A stretch of DNA of 64,000 nucleotides from UBA969 sp041694635 (GCA_041694635.1 JBDNHI010000202.1:1-64000), one strand, 5' to 3'. Numbered from the stretch's first letter, positions 17,520 through 27,118 are shown. Numbers and translations are program-made. Notes: a model not told the origin generated them from the letters alone.

Positions 17520-19817
17520 TTAATTCTTTGCGGAAAATAGACTTAATGCTGTGCTTTTAAGGCTTGCAAGATCAAGCTTCCCACTTCCCAGCGTTCCGAT
17601 TTCTTTTACTGGGTGGAAATCTTTTTCTGATGGAACCCAAAGGTTGGGTAAACCTTTGGCCGAAAGTTTTTTAATCCATACTTTTGGGTCGACACCAAAA
17701 CTATTTAAAAGTTCTGGTAAATAAAGAACAATTATGCGTTCTCCCCGGGTTATATCTGGAACACAAGTGACTGCGCAAACTCTCTCAGAAGTTTCAAGAA
17801 GAGCATGGAGGTCATCTTCAATGCGTTCAAGTGGTACCATTTCCCCACCAATTTTTGCGAAACGATTAAGTCGTCCTGTCAAAGTAACATAAGATTCAGA
17901 ATTTAATTTTCCCATATCACCTGTAATATACCAACCATTTTTAATAGAGTTAGAAGATTTTTGAGAGTCGTTAAGGTAACCTTTCATTACATTTAAGCCT
18001 GTAGCCAATACCATACCCTCAAGATTTGTAGAAATTGGATCAAGTGAATCTGGATCAACGATTTTAATATCAACGCCTGGAATTATTTGTCCAATGGATC
18101 CTTGAAGATTACCTAAAATTGTGCCACCCGGAATATCGACATCGCATTTACTGATGGAAACGACAGGTGAAAGCTCGGTACAGCCATAGCCTTCTAAAGG
18201 AAGAACTCCAAAACGAGATTCAAAATCGACAGCAAGAGTGGCGGGTAGTTTTTCTGCCCCACAAATAAGAAGGCGAAGTGATTTGAAATCATCTGGTTCC
18301 GATTTTTTAAGACAGAATCGCAAAAAAGTTGCAGTAGATAAATAAACTGAGCATTTGTAATTTTTACATGCGGCCCCTATTTCGCGTGCTTGCCTAGGAT
18401 CGGGTTGGTAGACAACCGAGGCGCCCACTTGAATAGGTGTCCACATCGATACCGTGTAGCCAAAACTATGAAAAAAAGGTAAAGCACCAAGCAGGCAATC
18501 AGTGTAATCAACATCGGCCCCTTTTATGGTTGACCAGCAATTAGAAGTTATATTTTGGTAAGTAAGCATCACCCCTTTTGGGTTACCAGTACTACCACTT
18601 GAGAAAATTATACTCATAGTATCATTTGGATTTGGCTGGTGAGCTTTAAGGATGTAGTTGATAAAAATATTCGCGGGAAGGATTTTGGAAGCTATAAAAG
18701 TGAAAGCTTTCTGCCTAGCTTTAATTTTTGGCATAATATCTTCAAGATAAATTAATCGGATACCCGAATTAAGGGGAAAGTTGATTTTGCTTGTAAATTT
18801 TTTCGCTGTGATGACTGTTTTTACTTCTGCTTTTTCAATGCAATATCCTAAGATTTCAGCAGAAGCGCTGTAATTTAAATTGACTGATACTTTGCCTAGG
18901 TTGGCAAGTGCGATGTTTGTAAGGGCGCTACCCATACTGTTGGGCAGCCAGATGCCTATGTGGTTTTCGTTTTTTAATTCAGAACGAAGTTGGTCACTCA
19001 GGCAGCAAACTGCCACCAGAGTTTTTCCATAACTTAAATCAAGCTTTGGGCTAGTATTATCAGGGAAACAAGGCCTATTTGGTTCTCTTAATGCTTGATA
19101 TGCGAAGCCGAGGTGTACTAGGGGCAAGTCTTGCTGGATGATTTTTGCAGCGACAACCGAAAGGTTTTGAATCGAGGATTTTATTTGTCTAGTTTCGTCA
19201 AGTGTTTTAAATGAGGTGCCTGCAAAAAGGTGCCAGTGCGTTTGGTTGGTAAGAATATTGCGATTAAAAACCTTTTTCTTTTTTATGGTGTAATTACTAC
19301 CCTTTGGTTGCTCTAAATAGATAGGAACAACCACGGCTTTGGTCCCTTTCAATAATGCCTGAACATAGCGAAATGAAGGAAGGACAGTTTTTGCGTTGGG
19401 TTGGAACCACTCGGTGACAATACCGATGTTTTCGTTGTTATTTAGTAGATTTCTGGCTTCTTTCAGGGAATTAATCAGGCTACGAAACCCTTCTCTGGTT
19501 TTAATCACAATGATTTTTTTTTGAAGTGAGGGGTTTTCTGTGAAGTATCCATCCAAAGAAGAAAGGTCGATAACAAATAACTTTTTGATGGGAAGTTTAA
19601 ATAAGGCAAATTGCTCATCAAAGCGAATTTGCGAAGCTGCAAAAATAATTGGGCCGTTGGCCTGTATATTCTCTATTCCGTGCAAGGTTATTTTTGGTAA
19701 TACAGCTTTTGACCTTATTAACAAAACAGTCGCAAAAACAATTACTATTAAGATGCTTATTGCTACAGCCCAGTTGGGAAAAATGTTCATTTGAAAGACG
19801 GCGAATTCGTGGTGCAT
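17520..19817 (-). CDS. Aas-like acyl-CoA/ACP synthetase with a degenerate acyltransferase half
   Basis: A 765-residue protein laid out like Aas: a transmembrane N-terminus, a PlsC-like acyltransferase region (about 25-215) and an AMP-forming ligase (about 220-765). The ligase is intact: IFSSGSTGNPKGVMLTYQN, GYGCTELSPVVS, GWYITGDMG and LTGRLNRFAKIGGEMV. In the acyltransferase half the usual NHxSxxD motif is replaced by AASQIRFDEQ and the FPEG motif by VTEWFQPN, so the catalytic His is missing. It probably activates fatty acids for lipid recycling or signalling. ATG 19817 is preferred over TTG 19826, since AGGAG sits nine bases before it. It diverges from the cytochrome/WD40 gene. Confidence 0.8.
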   Translation of the reverse strand: MHHEFAVFQMNIFPNWAVAISILIVIVFATVLLIRSKAVLPKITLHGIENIQANGPIIFAASQIRFDEQFALFKLPIKKLFVIDLSSLDGYFTENPSLQKKIIVIKTREGFRSLINSLKEARNLLNNNENIGIVTEWFQPNAKTVLPSFRYVQALLKGTKAVVVPIYLEQPKGSNYTIKKKKVFNRNILTNQTHWHLFAGTSFKTLDETRQIKSSIQNLSVVAAKIIQQDLPLVHLGFAYQALREPNRPCFPDNTSPKLDLSYGKTLVAVCCLSDQLRSELKNENHIGIWLPNSMGSALTNIALANLGKVSVNLNYSASAEILGYCIEKAEVKTVITAKKFTSKINFPLNSGIRLIYLEDIMPKIKARQKAFTFIASKILPANIFINYILKAHQPNPNDTMSIIFSSGSTGNPKGVMLTYQNITSNCWSTIKGADVDYTDCLLGALPFFHSFGYTVSMWTPIQVGASVVYQPDPRQAREIGAACKNYKCSVYLSTATFLRFCLKKSEPDDFKSLRLLICGAEKLPATLAVDFESRFGVLPLEGYGCTELSPVVSISKCDVDIPGGTILGNLQGSIGQIIPGVDIKIVDPDSLDPISTNLEGMVLATGLNVMKGYLNDSQKSSNSIKNGWYITGDMGKLNSESYVTLTGRLNRFAKIGGEMVPLERIEDDLHALLETSERVCAVTCVPDITRGERIIVLYLPELLNSFGVDPKVWIKKLSAKGLPNLWVPSEKDFHPVKEIGTLGSGKLDLASLKSTALSLFSAKN

Positions 19818-19936
19818 CTGGTGCAACTCCTATTGCTTAAACGGACTTTTCTGTATCTTTCAGAAAACGATTGGGAGAGATACCCTACCAATTACAAGGA
19901 ACAATAACATTGTTTGGCATATCTTTGCCATATATG

Positions 19937-19966
19937 TTGTATACTTCTTATAAAAATTGCTACAAT
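19937..19966 (+). promoter_or_regulatory. Possible sigma-70-type promoter for the cytochrome/WD40 gene
   Basis: TTGTAT (19937-19942) and TACAAT (19961-19966) are separated by 18 bases in the divergent gap, about 110 bases before the ATG at 20075. It is a by-eye match only. Confidence 0.35.
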
Positions 19967-20074
19967 ATAGTACTTACTTTGGTGGTGTTAAGGAATCTTC
20001 ACAAAGAACTTTACTCTAATTCGTAAGGGTTTATTGCGTGTTTTTTTTCGTTGTGATCTCTAAAGAGGCTTAAA

Positions 20075-21502
20075 ATGAATTTTATCAAAGTGATCGCTGT
20101 AGCTGGTGTTCTTTTGTTTTTAAATGAAGTTAAGGCTCAAAACATAAGTTTTATTAAAGATGTAGCCCCAATCCTTAAAGAAAATTGTTTTGCTTGCCAT
20201 GGTTCAAAAAATCCTAAAGGCAAGCTTGATATGACCAAATATGAAGCCTTGAGACACGGTGGGACAAAGGATGATCCAGTAGTAAATGGCAAACCTGCAG
20301 AAAGTTATTTTATCGATGTACTTAAAGCTACCGATAAAATGAGAATGCCCCCTAAAGAAAGTGGGGATGGCCTTTCTCCAGAAAAAATTAAGATTCTTGA
20401 ACAATGGGTTGCGCAAGGAGCCAAACTAGATAAAGAAGTTGATCCAAAGGCTGACTTGTTAAAAGAACTTCGTTTGCGCTGGGTTGCGCCGGTTCCTTCC
20501 GCTAAATATTCTTTCCCAGTTGCAGCAACAGCCCTTACTTTTTCTCCCGATGGGAAAAAAATTGTCGTGGGAGGCCATCACGAGATTACTGTCTGGGATT
20601 TAGAATCATCTAAATTAGAAAAAAGAATCAATACTCGTTCTCGTAGGTCTATGGCCTTTCTTTTTCTTCCAAATGGTAAACTTGTCGTGGCAGGCGGTCG
20701 ACCTGGGGAAGAGGGTGATGTTCGTGCTTACGATATTTCTGGGGCGGGTAAATTAGTCGAAGGTGTTTCTTTTTTAGATGGTGTTAGTGATAAAAAAGTT
20801 ATGATAAAACAACTTTTAGACACCGACGATGAGGTCCTTTGCCTTGCCCTAAGTGACGATGGGAAGAAACTTGCTGCTGGCGGTTGTGATAGGTTGCTGC
20901 AAGTATGGGATATAGGGTCTGGTATTGAAAATGCAAAGCTTGAGCAATCAATTGAAAACCACGCTGATTGGGTGTTTTCAGCTGCATTCTCCCCTGATGG
21001 GAAGTTTCTTGCTAGTTCTAGCAGAGATAAAACAGCCAAAGTTTGGAATTTGGCCTCAAAAGAATCTTTAGCGACTTTTCCCGATCATCAGAATTCTGTT
21101 TATGGTGTCTTTTTTAAGGCGGATGGAAAAAACTGTTATTCCGCTGGTGATGATAAACAACTTCGTTTATTCAGTTTAGAAGGAGAAAGAGCGGGAAAAC
21201 AGGTTCGTGCCATTGGATCACATACTGGACAAATTCTTAAAATTGCAGGCAATTCTAAAGCAAATCTTATTGCCACGGGGGGCACGGATAATGTCTTAAA
21301 AACTTGGAATGCAGAATCTGGGGCAGCGGTTAAAACTTTCAGTGGCTTGTCGGATCAAGTTCTCTCGTTGGCTTTCAATCAAGATGGTTCTTTACTTGCA
21401 GGCGGTGCTTGGAATGGAGAAGTTATTATATGGAAGACTGCGGATGCAACCGTGGTTAAAAAAGTAGCTATTTCTCCTGGTTTTCAAACAGCAAGTAAAT
21501 AA
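20075..21502 (+). CDS. Planctomycete cytochrome C domain protein with WD40 repeats
   Basis: A 475-residue exported protein. A signal peptide (cleaved after VKAQ, about 22) is followed by a PSCyt1-type cytochrome domain with the heme motif CFACHG (Cys38, Cys41, His42) and the typical NPKGKLDMTKYEALRHGG and KMRMPPKE segments. From about residue 145 to the end are WD40 repeats forming a propeller, for example LTFSPDGKKIVVGGHHEITV, AAFSPDGKFLASSSRDKTAK and LAFNQDGSLLAGGAWNGEV. This pairing is common in planctomycetes and is usually periplasmic; its biochemical role is not known. ATG with AAAGAGG upstream. Confidence 0.9.
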   Translation: MNFIKVIAVAGVLLFLNEVKAQNISFIKDVAPILKENCFACHGSKNPKGKLDMTKYEALRHGGTKDDPVVNGKPAESYFIDVLKATDKMRMPPKESGDGLSPEKIKILEQWVAQGAKLDKEVDPKADLLKELRLRWVAPVPSAKYSFPVAATALTFSPDGKKIVVGGHHEITVWDLESSKLEKRINTRSRRSMAFLFLPNGKLVVAGGRPGEEGDVRAYDISGAGKLVEGVSFLDGVSDKKVMIKQLLDTDDEVLCLALSDDGKKLAAGGCDRLLQVWDIGSGIENAKLEQSIENHADWVFSAAFSPDGKFLASSSRDKTAKVWNLASKESLATFPDHQNSVYGVFFKADGKNCYSAGDDKQLRLFSLEGERAGKQVRAIGSHTGQILKIAGNSKANLIATGGTDNVLKTWNAESGAAVKTFSGLSDQVLSLAFNQDGSLLAGGAWNGEVIIWKTADATVVKKVAISPGFQTASK

Positions 21503-21539
21503 TTAGCCACCCTGCGTCCTATATAAAGAAGCCATTGAT

Positions 21540-22379
21540 TTGGAAGACTTTAAGCGTTATTTAAGCTTTGCCCACTTGGCTGTATTTAAAAACGCCAAGG
21601 GTAAAACAAATTATTTCTCCTGGGGCGATGGGCCACCCATAATTTTTATTCACGGACTTGCTGATTCAAAAGAAGCTTTTATTTCGGTTTCAAATTTACT
21701 TTCTCATAGATTTCGTTGCATTGGGCTTGATATCCCAAAAGTAGTGTTTGGAAGTCGATCAAAAGATACTTCACTTTTAGATTCTTATACGGCATTTATA
21801 CAAGAGTTTATTGAGACAAAGGTTAGATCACCAGCGGTTATTTTTGGTTCATCATTTGGCTCTACTTTGTCCATAAATCTGGGAATAAAATCTCCAAAAT
21901 CAGTTTCTGGATTGATTTTGCAAGGGGGATTTGTCTATCGACCCCTTAACCTTGTTGAAAGGTTTTCTTCTTTTCTTGCAGGGCTTTTGCCTTTTAATGG
22001 TGGGACCTTTCCTTACCTTGAATTTATAATGAAAAATCAGCATTATCACGCTTTTAACAATAAGCCACCCGAACGCTGGCGCAGGTTGGTGAATAATGTA
22101 AGCAAGGCTTATTTCAGTACCACGGGAAGGCTTGCTTCTACTATAAATCAGATTGACCTAAGAAAAAAAGCCGCGAATTATCAAAATCCAGTTTTATTGT
22201 TAGATGGGGAAGTTGATCCTCTTATTGGCCCTAATATTCGCAAAACGCTTTATGATACCTTTCCTCATGGGAAAAAAATTGTTGTCGAAGGGGGCGGGCA
22301 TTTGCTGCCTTATAGCCATCCAGAAGAAATTGCTGCTCACACCAGCCAATTTTTAGATAAAGTATTCTCTAGAGCTTAG
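21540..22379 (+). CDS. Alpha/beta-fold hydrolase
   Basis: A 279-residue hydrolase with a full catalytic triad by pattern: oxyanion region FIHGLADSKEAF, nucleophile elbow FGSSFGS (Ser in GSSFG, about residue 105), acid in LLLDGEVDPLIGP and base in VEGGGHLLPYSHPEE. No signal peptide is seen, so it is probably cytoplasmic. It uses a TTG start 37 bases after the WD40 gene and is followed 36 bases later by CbiET, all on the same strand, so the three may be cotranscribed. The substrate is unknown; hydrolases of this type include esterases and C-C hydrolases. Confidence 0.75.
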   Translation: MEDFKRYLSFAHLAVFKNAKGKTNYFSWGDGPPIIFIHGLADSKEAFISVSNLLSHRFRCIGLDIPKVVFGSRSKDTSLLDSYTAFIQEFIETKVRSPAVIFGSSFGSTLSINLGIKSPKSVSGLILQGGFVYRPLNLVERFSSFLAGLLPFNGGTFPYLEFIMKNQHYHAFNNKPPERWRRLVNNVSKAYFSTTGRLASTINQIDLRKKAANYQNPVLLLDGEVDPLIGPNIRKTLYDTFPHGKKIVVEGGGHLLPYSHPEEIAAHTSQFLDKVFSRA

Positions 22380-22415
22380 CGTAGCTTTTTTGTAACCGCT
22401 TATATTCAGGAATTT

Positions 22416-23660
22416 ATGATGAACCATAAAATTCATGTTATTGGTATTGGTAGTGACGGCCTTCTTGGTGTTACCACACTGGAAAGAGATATTCTTGCCG
22501 CTTGCGATATTCTCTTCGGGGCGGAAAATGTTCTCCGACTTGTTGACAGTCTTCAAGTGGAAAAGCGTAAGACTGGCCCAGATATATTGGAATTGTCAGA
22601 GTCTTTACTAAAGCTTGATCAAAATAAAAAAACTGCTCTTCTTGTAAGTGGTGACCCTCTTTTTTATGGTATCGTTCGCTACCTAAGTGAAAAAATTGGT
22701 AAGGATCGTTTTGAAATTCATCCTCATGTAAGCAGTATGCAAATGGCCTTTGCCCGTGTTAAAGAGAGTTGGGATGATGCTTACCTTACAAATTTGCAAA
22801 CCCAATCCTTAGATAAGGTGATTGAAAAAATCCGTGTTTCTGAAACCGTTGGTATTTTTACAAATACCAATGAAAACCCTAGAGAAATTGCGAAGCGATT
22901 GTTAGCTCGGGGGATTGATTATTTTAAAGCCTATGTTTGTGAAAACTTAGGAGGGAAAGACGAACGCGTGACCCAAGGTGAACTTGTTGAAATAAGTGAG
23001 ATGGACTTTGATCCACTGAATGTAATGATTTTAAAGCGCAAGGCAGGATGCCCTGATATTCCCGCAATATCAACTACACCTAGGCTTTTTGGAAACCCAG
23101 ACGATATTTTTTCTCAATCCAAGCCTAAAACTGGGCTTCTTACGCAGTCCGAAGTTCGAGCTATTGCCCTTTCTAGACTAGCTGTCAGGCCCTCCAGCAT
23201 TGTTTATGATATTGGCGCAGGTTCGGGGTCGGTTTCAATCGAGGCTGCTCAACTTTGTTACTCAGGAATGGTTTATGCCATTGAACAAGATGCTGCTGAT
23301 TATCATTTGATTTTAGCCAATTCCGAAAAAATGGGAATTAGAAATATTAAAGCGATTCACGGTACTGCCCCAGAAGTATTTAATGGGATTCCCCGACCGG
23401 ATGCTATCTTTGTTGGCGGAATAGGCAAAGAAGTAACTGGGCTTCTTGAAGCTGCTTTTGCTGTTTTATTGCCTAAGGGAAGAATGGCGGTCAATGTTGG
23501 ATCCGTTGAAAACCTAAGTGTTAGTGTTGGCCTAATGAGGAAATTGGATCCAGACTTTGAAGTCCTTCTTGTTCAGGTTTGCAGGGGTTTAAACCAATAT
23601 GAATCTCTAAGATTTGAAGCGATTAACCCATCGTATTTGCTTACCGCTGTTAAGCCTTAA
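22416..23660 (+). CDS. cbiET: Precorrin-6Y C5,15-methyltransferase, CbiE-CbiT fusion
   Basis: A 414-residue two-domain enzyme of corrin-ring synthesis. The N-terminal CbiE half (about 1-215) shows the tetrapyrrole methylase pattern: HVIGIGSDGLLGVT, LVSGDPLFYGIVRYL and SSMQMAFARVKESWDDA. The C-terminal CbiT half (about 235-414) is a class-I methyltransferase with the SAM loop VYDIGAGSGSVSIEAA after ALSRLAVRPSS. Together they methylate C5 and C15 and decarboxylate the C12 acetate side chain. ATG with AGGA before it. No other cobalamin gene is in the window, so either the pathway is scattered or this gene is isolated. It converges with yjbQ, ending seven bases away. Confidence 0.9.
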   Translation: MMNHKIHVIGIGSDGLLGVTTLERDILAACDILFGAENVLRLVDSLQVEKRKTGPDILELSESLLKLDQNKKTALLVSGDPLFYGIVRYLSEKIGKDRFEIHPHVSSMQMAFARVKESWDDAYLTNLQTQSLDKVIEKIRVSETVGIFTNTNENPREIAKRLLARGIDYFKAYVCENLGGKDERVTQGELVEISEMDFDPLNVMILKRKAGCPDIPAISTTPRLFGNPDDIFSQSKPKTGLLTQSEVRAIALSRLAVRPSSIVYDIGAGSGSVSIEAAQLCYSGMVYAIEQDAADYHLILANSEKMGIRNIKAIHGTAPEVFNGIPRPDAIFVGGIGKEVTGLLEAAFAVLLPKGRMAVNVGSVENLSVSVGLMRKLDPDFEVLLVQVCRGLNQYESLRFEAINPSYLLTAVKP

Positions 23661-23667
23661 GTGGATT

Positions 23668-24078
23668 TTAAGGGTTGGCGAATTCTCCAACCCATTGAAT
23701 TTGAATGCTTCTGGTTCGGGGGCCATCAAATTCACAGAAGAAAATACCTTGCCATTGGCCTAGTATGATTTTTCCAGTCTCTACAATAATTTGTGCTGAA
23801 TTTCCAAATAGACCTGCTTTAATATGGCTATCGCTGTTGCCTTCATTATGCCTGAGATTTGGATGATTTTTAGGTATCGAATTCTCTAGCCAAAGCAGAG
23901 TATCATGAATTACATCGGGGTCCCAGCATTCGTTGATGGTTAAACCCGCAGTGGTGTGCGGACAGAAAATTACTCCAATTCCTGTTTGAAGTTTGCTTTT
24001 TAAAAGGCTGGAAACGATTTGATTCGTAATATTAATTAAGTCAGAGCGGCGATGAGTGGAAATTTGAATAGTATCCAT
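23668..24078 (-). CDS. yjbQ: YjbQ/UPF0047 family protein
   Basis: A 136-residue protein of the YjbQ family, full length. Family marks are GVIFCPHTTAGLTINE, HNEGNSDSHIKAGLFG, IILGQWQGIFFCEFDGPR and the closing RSIQIQWVGE. Histidines in the two first motifs form a probable metal site. Family members have been reported to have weak thiamin-phosphate synthase activity, but the natural role is unsettled. It is interesting that a ThiE fusion occurs elsewhere in the window, though 14 kb away. Its 5' end is close to the divergent gene at 24163. Confidence 0.9.
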   Translation of the reverse strand: MDTIQISTHRRSDLINITNQIVSSLLKSKLQTGIGVIFCPHTTAGLTINECWDPDVIHDTLLWLENSIPKNHPNLRHNEGNSDSHIKAGLFGNSAQIIVETGKIILGQWQGIFFCEFDGPRTRSIQIQWVGEFANP

Positions 24079-24162
24079 TGTGGCTTGGTCTCGTCAAAAG
24101 GGGCTTGTAACTGTTATTATATTTTTTATTATACGACCTTTAAACTTGATCCGAGGCCTTAT

Positions 24163-24930
24163 ATGGCGCAAAAAATTCAAGCAATTTGGTTCTTACTTAT
24201 AGCATTTTTAATGCTTGCTTTAGCTGATTCTTTCCAATCTCAAGCGGGTACGCTTCCCGAACCCGTTCTTCAAGTTCTTAATAAGGCCATTGATGCTCAT
24301 GGAGGATTTGCTAAGCTTTCAACCCATAGGGCAGATAGGGTTAAAATGAAAGGCTCGATTCAGTTTGCTGGGATTGATGCGACTTTTAAGGGAGAAAGTA
24401 CGGTCCAGCTTCCAGATCAGATGCGGACTATTCAAGAAATTACTGTCAAGGGTAAATCCTTTAAAGTGGTTCAAGTCTTTGATAAAGGGAATGTTTCTGT
24501 AAACTTAAATGGTCAGCCGCAAAAAGCTGAAGAACCTATTGCGATTCAAATCAAGGAAACTATGCGACTAGCTAAAATTATAAGGCTGGTGCCCTTGCTG
24601 GATGGGGCAGAGTATGAAGTTGCGGATTTAGGAATAACCAAGGCTGGAGAAAATGAACTTCGTGGAATTAAGGTGAAAGAAAAATCTAAGCCTGATGTAT
24701 TATTATTTTTTGATACGCAAACGGGGTTCTTGGTTAAGACCGAGCAAATCAGGGAATTTGAAAGTAAGAAAGTGCATCAAGAAGATCATTTTTCAGATTT
24801 TCGGGACCTTGGGGGGTTTAAAAGACCAATTAAAATTCAGTCATTCAGAAACGGGAAAAAAATTCTAGATGCAGAACTTCTTGAGGTTCGTTACTTCGAA
24901 AAGTTGCCTGCTTCCGATTTTAAACCTTAA
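24163..24930 (+). CDS. Exported LolA-like-fold protein, function unknown
   Basis: A 255-residue protein beginning at ATG 24163; a GAGG site lies six bases before it and the signal peptide (QAIWFLLIAFLMLALADSF) then starts properly, whereas the longer frame would overlap yjbQ. The mature chain has repeated amphipathic strands (VKMKGSIQFAGIDATFKGES, KVVQVFDKGNVSVNLNG, LLFFDTQTGFLVKTEQI) as in LolA-like lipoprotein-carrier folds. It has no lipobox. It is followed after 26 bases by a pseudouridine synthase, probably in one operon. A function beyond binding a hydrophobic ligand is not inferable. Confidence 0.6.
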   Translation: MAQKIQAIWFLLIAFLMLALADSFQSQAGTLPEPVLQVLNKAIDAHGGFAKLSTHRADRVKMKGSIQFAGIDATFKGESTVQLPDQMRTIQEITVKGKSFKVVQVFDKGNVSVNLNGQPQKAEEPIAIQIKETMRLAKIIRLVPLLDGAEYEVADLGITKAGENELRGIKVKEKSKPDVLLFFDTQTGFLVKTEQIREFESKKVHQEDHFSDFRDLGGFKRPIKIQSFRNGKKILDAELLEVRYFEKLPASDFKP

Positions 24931-24956
24931 ATTTAGATTAATTCTTAGAAGGTACT

Positions 24957-25943
24957 ATGAAGCCAGGCAATTATTTTGTTCGTAAACAAGATGCTGGGAT
25001 CGCTCTGCTCACTTGGCTCAAGATGAATTTTCAACTTGACGGTGGGTCTTGCAATCAATTGCTATCGGGAGGTTGCATTTTTGTTGATAAGAAGATGGTG
25101 AAAGACCCGCGCCTGCAACTTAAAGGGGGGGCAAAGGTTTTACTTAAGCCGCCACATAAACGGATTAAAGCTAGCCCTAAAAAAGAAGCAGCTAAGAATG
25201 AGCTTGCCAGTCCAGAGATTATCTTTTTAGATGAAGATATAGCGGTAATAGAAAAACCTAGTGGTCTTACCACGGTGCATCACATCCAAGATAAAAAAGA
25301 GTTTTCCGAGCGAGACCGTAAGTTTTTGCCACCCACCCTTCAAGATATTCTTCCCGCGCTTATTTCCGAAACCGTTAAGAAAAAAATTTCTTATGTGCGT
25401 GCTATCCATAGGCTTGATAAAGAAACCAGCGGCCTTTTAGTTTTTGCCCTAAATCGAGAAGCGGAAAGTGCTTTAGGAAAGCAAATGAGGGAGAAGAAAT
25501 TCACGAGAAGGTATATTGCCCTTGTTCGAGGAAGTGTCCAAGACCAAGAGATAAGATCAATATTAGTCCGTGACCGAGGCGATGGCCGTCGAGGAAGTGC
25601 CTTAAAAGATCCTGAGGGTGAATTGGCGATTACTAAGGTAAAAACATTAGAACTGCTAGGTGATATTTCTGTGGTTGAGTGCGAATTGGAAACAGGAAGA
25701 ACCCATCAAGTGAGAATTCATTTGGGTGAAGCAAATGCGCCTTTGTGTGGTGAGAGAATTTACGATAGGCCCAAAAATGGCAAACCCAAACCCGACCCTA
25801 GTGGCATTAATCGTATAGCTTTACACGCCTGTTTTTTAGGTATGCAACACCCGGTAAGTGGTAAGCAATTAAGTTGGAAAAGTGAAATACCTGCAGATAT
25901 GTTATTTGTTATTGAACAGTTCCGAAAAAAAAATAAGCCCTGA
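24957..25943 (+). CDS. RluA-family pseudouridine synthase
   Basis: A 328-residue rRNA/tRNA pseudouridine synthase. An N-terminal S4 RNA-binding domain (about 10-65, ending in LKGGAKVLLKPP) leads to the catalytic domain with the hallmark HRLDKETSGLLVF, in which Asp154 is the nucleophile. LLGDISVVECELETGRTHQV and RIALHACFLG match later family motifs. It isomerises uridines in RNA, probably 23S rRNA as RluC/RluD do, but the exact site is not predictable. ATG with AGAAGG upstream. Its stop codon lies inside the bidirectional terminator stem. Confidence 0.9.
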   Translation: MKPGNYFVRKQDAGIALLTWLKMNFQLDGGSCNQLLSGGCIFVDKKMVKDPRLQLKGGAKVLLKPPHKRIKASPKKEAAKNELASPEIIFLDEDIAVIEKPSGLTTVHHIQDKKEFSERDRKFLPPTLQDILPALISETVKKKISYVRAIHRLDKETSGLLVFALNREAESALGKQMREKKFTRRYIALVRGSVQDQEIRSILVRDRGDGRRGSALKDPEGELAITKVKTLELLGDISVVECELETGRTHQVRIHLGEANAPLCGERIYDRPKNGKPKPDPSGINRIALHACFLGMQHPVSGKQLSWKSEIPADMLFVIEQFRKKNKP

Positions 25944-25967
25944 CATAGTCATTCAGGACTTATTTTA
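25930..25967. terminator. Bidirectional rho-independent terminator
   Basis: AATAAGCCCTGA (25932-25943) pairs with TCAGGACTTATT (25953-25964), with A-runs on the left and T's on the right, so it can stop both the RluA-family gene and the convergent gene at 25994. Confidence 0.75.
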
Positions 25968-25993
25968 AAATTAAATTCGCACAATATTTAAGC

Positions 25994-26965
25994 TTAGGAT
26001 TTAGGCTTAACTACTGCGATTGGATTTGAATCCATAGTCTCTACACCAGTCTCTTGCGTTTGCTCGAGTTCAATTTTGGTTTTTTGGCCCCCAATATCAA
26101 TCGTAAGATCACCTGAAAGCTTTACGCTCATACTCGAACGGTCGATTCTACCCTTAATTGAGTCGAATAAAATTAATCCAGTGGAAGAGCCTGTTTTAAT
26201 ATTGGCACTTTCAATTTTAAAAGGTAGGCCTCCTACATTACTGGTAGAAGGTTTTGTGTAGACAAGATCAGATTTAACAGAAATCTTGTCCATCTTTTTC
26301 TCATCTTGTCCATCAAAGGTGTAGGTGTAGGAATTGTCATACTTACCGATTGGGCCCATATCTAGGGAGGTGGTTCTCTTCCAAGATCCTTTATCTTTAT
26401 CACCTTTGATAACTTCAGAATTAGGAATAGCTCCGAAGGTAGGTTCAGCCATTTCAATCATCGTCTTTTCACTTAAAATTTTGTCTAGAAGTGGTTGCAA
26501 TTGTGGATTAGCATTAACAAGTTTTTTTACAAACTCTTCACGGCCAGCAATTTTAGTGACTTTCATATCTTTGGTATTGATGGTAACGACAAATTCGGTA
26601 CCAACCAAAGCTTTAAAGAAATCAGTAAGGGGACTTGAAGACGCAGATTCTTTTGTGGAATCGTACTGCACCTTAGTGCCACCAATATCGATGTTTAAGA
26701 TAACACCTTCAATTTTCTGTTTAAGTTCCCAGTTTTCGCCTTCTTGCTTGAAAGGAGTCCAACTGAAAAAAAAGGTTTGACTTTGTTCTTGGCTAATATC
26801 GGAACCCATGACTTTCATTTTTTGAACTGTTTTGGTGGTCATTTTTTGAAAGAAGGTTTTTTCTTTTTCAAACTTCCATTTAATGGTAGATTTTTCTTGA
26901 GCTTCCAAGCAAGGAACGATTAAAGCAAGGAAAAAAACTCCAGCAATCCAACGCAAACTAGACAT
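25994..26965 (-). CDS. Exported DUF6263-like protein
   Basis: A 323-residue exported protein. ATG 26965 is chosen since GGAGG lies seven bases upstream and the signal peptide (SSLRWIAGVFFLALIVPCLEA) starts there, not at the upstream ATG of the longer frame. The mature part has alternating beta strands and family-like blocks: WKFEKEKTFFQKMTTKTVQ, NIDIGGTKVQYDS, LVGTEFVVTINTKDMKV and GSWKRTTSLDMGPIG. This agrees with DUF6263, a group of exported beta-rich proteins of unknown role. The name is from memory of the pattern only. Confidence 0.6.
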   Translation of the reverse strand: MSSLRWIAGVFFLALIVPCLEAQEKSTIKWKFEKEKTFFQKMTTKTVQKMKVMGSDISQEQSQTFFFSWTPFKQEGENWELKQKIEGVILNIDIGGTKVQYDSTKESASSSPLTDFFKALVGTEFVVTINTKDMKVTKIAGREEFVKKLVNANPQLQPLLDKILSEKTMIEMAEPTFGAIPNSEVIKGDKDKGSWKRTTSLDMGPIGKYDNSYTYTFDGQDEKKMDKISVKSDLVYTKPSTSNVGGLPFKIESANIKTGSSTGLILFDSIKGRIDRSSMSVKLSGDLTIDIGGQKTKIELEQTQETGVETMDSNPIAVVKPKS

Positions 26966-27118
26966 CGACAATCCTCCAAAAATAAGGAAATACGCTATTA
27001 AATTAAAGTTCATAGATATTTATACAGTATTGTTGAATACAGTGCAGTAATATAACCAAAATTCTATGGGTTTTGGATATATTTTTGGGTAAATTTTTTA
27101 GTTTTTTTAGGAAAAAAG

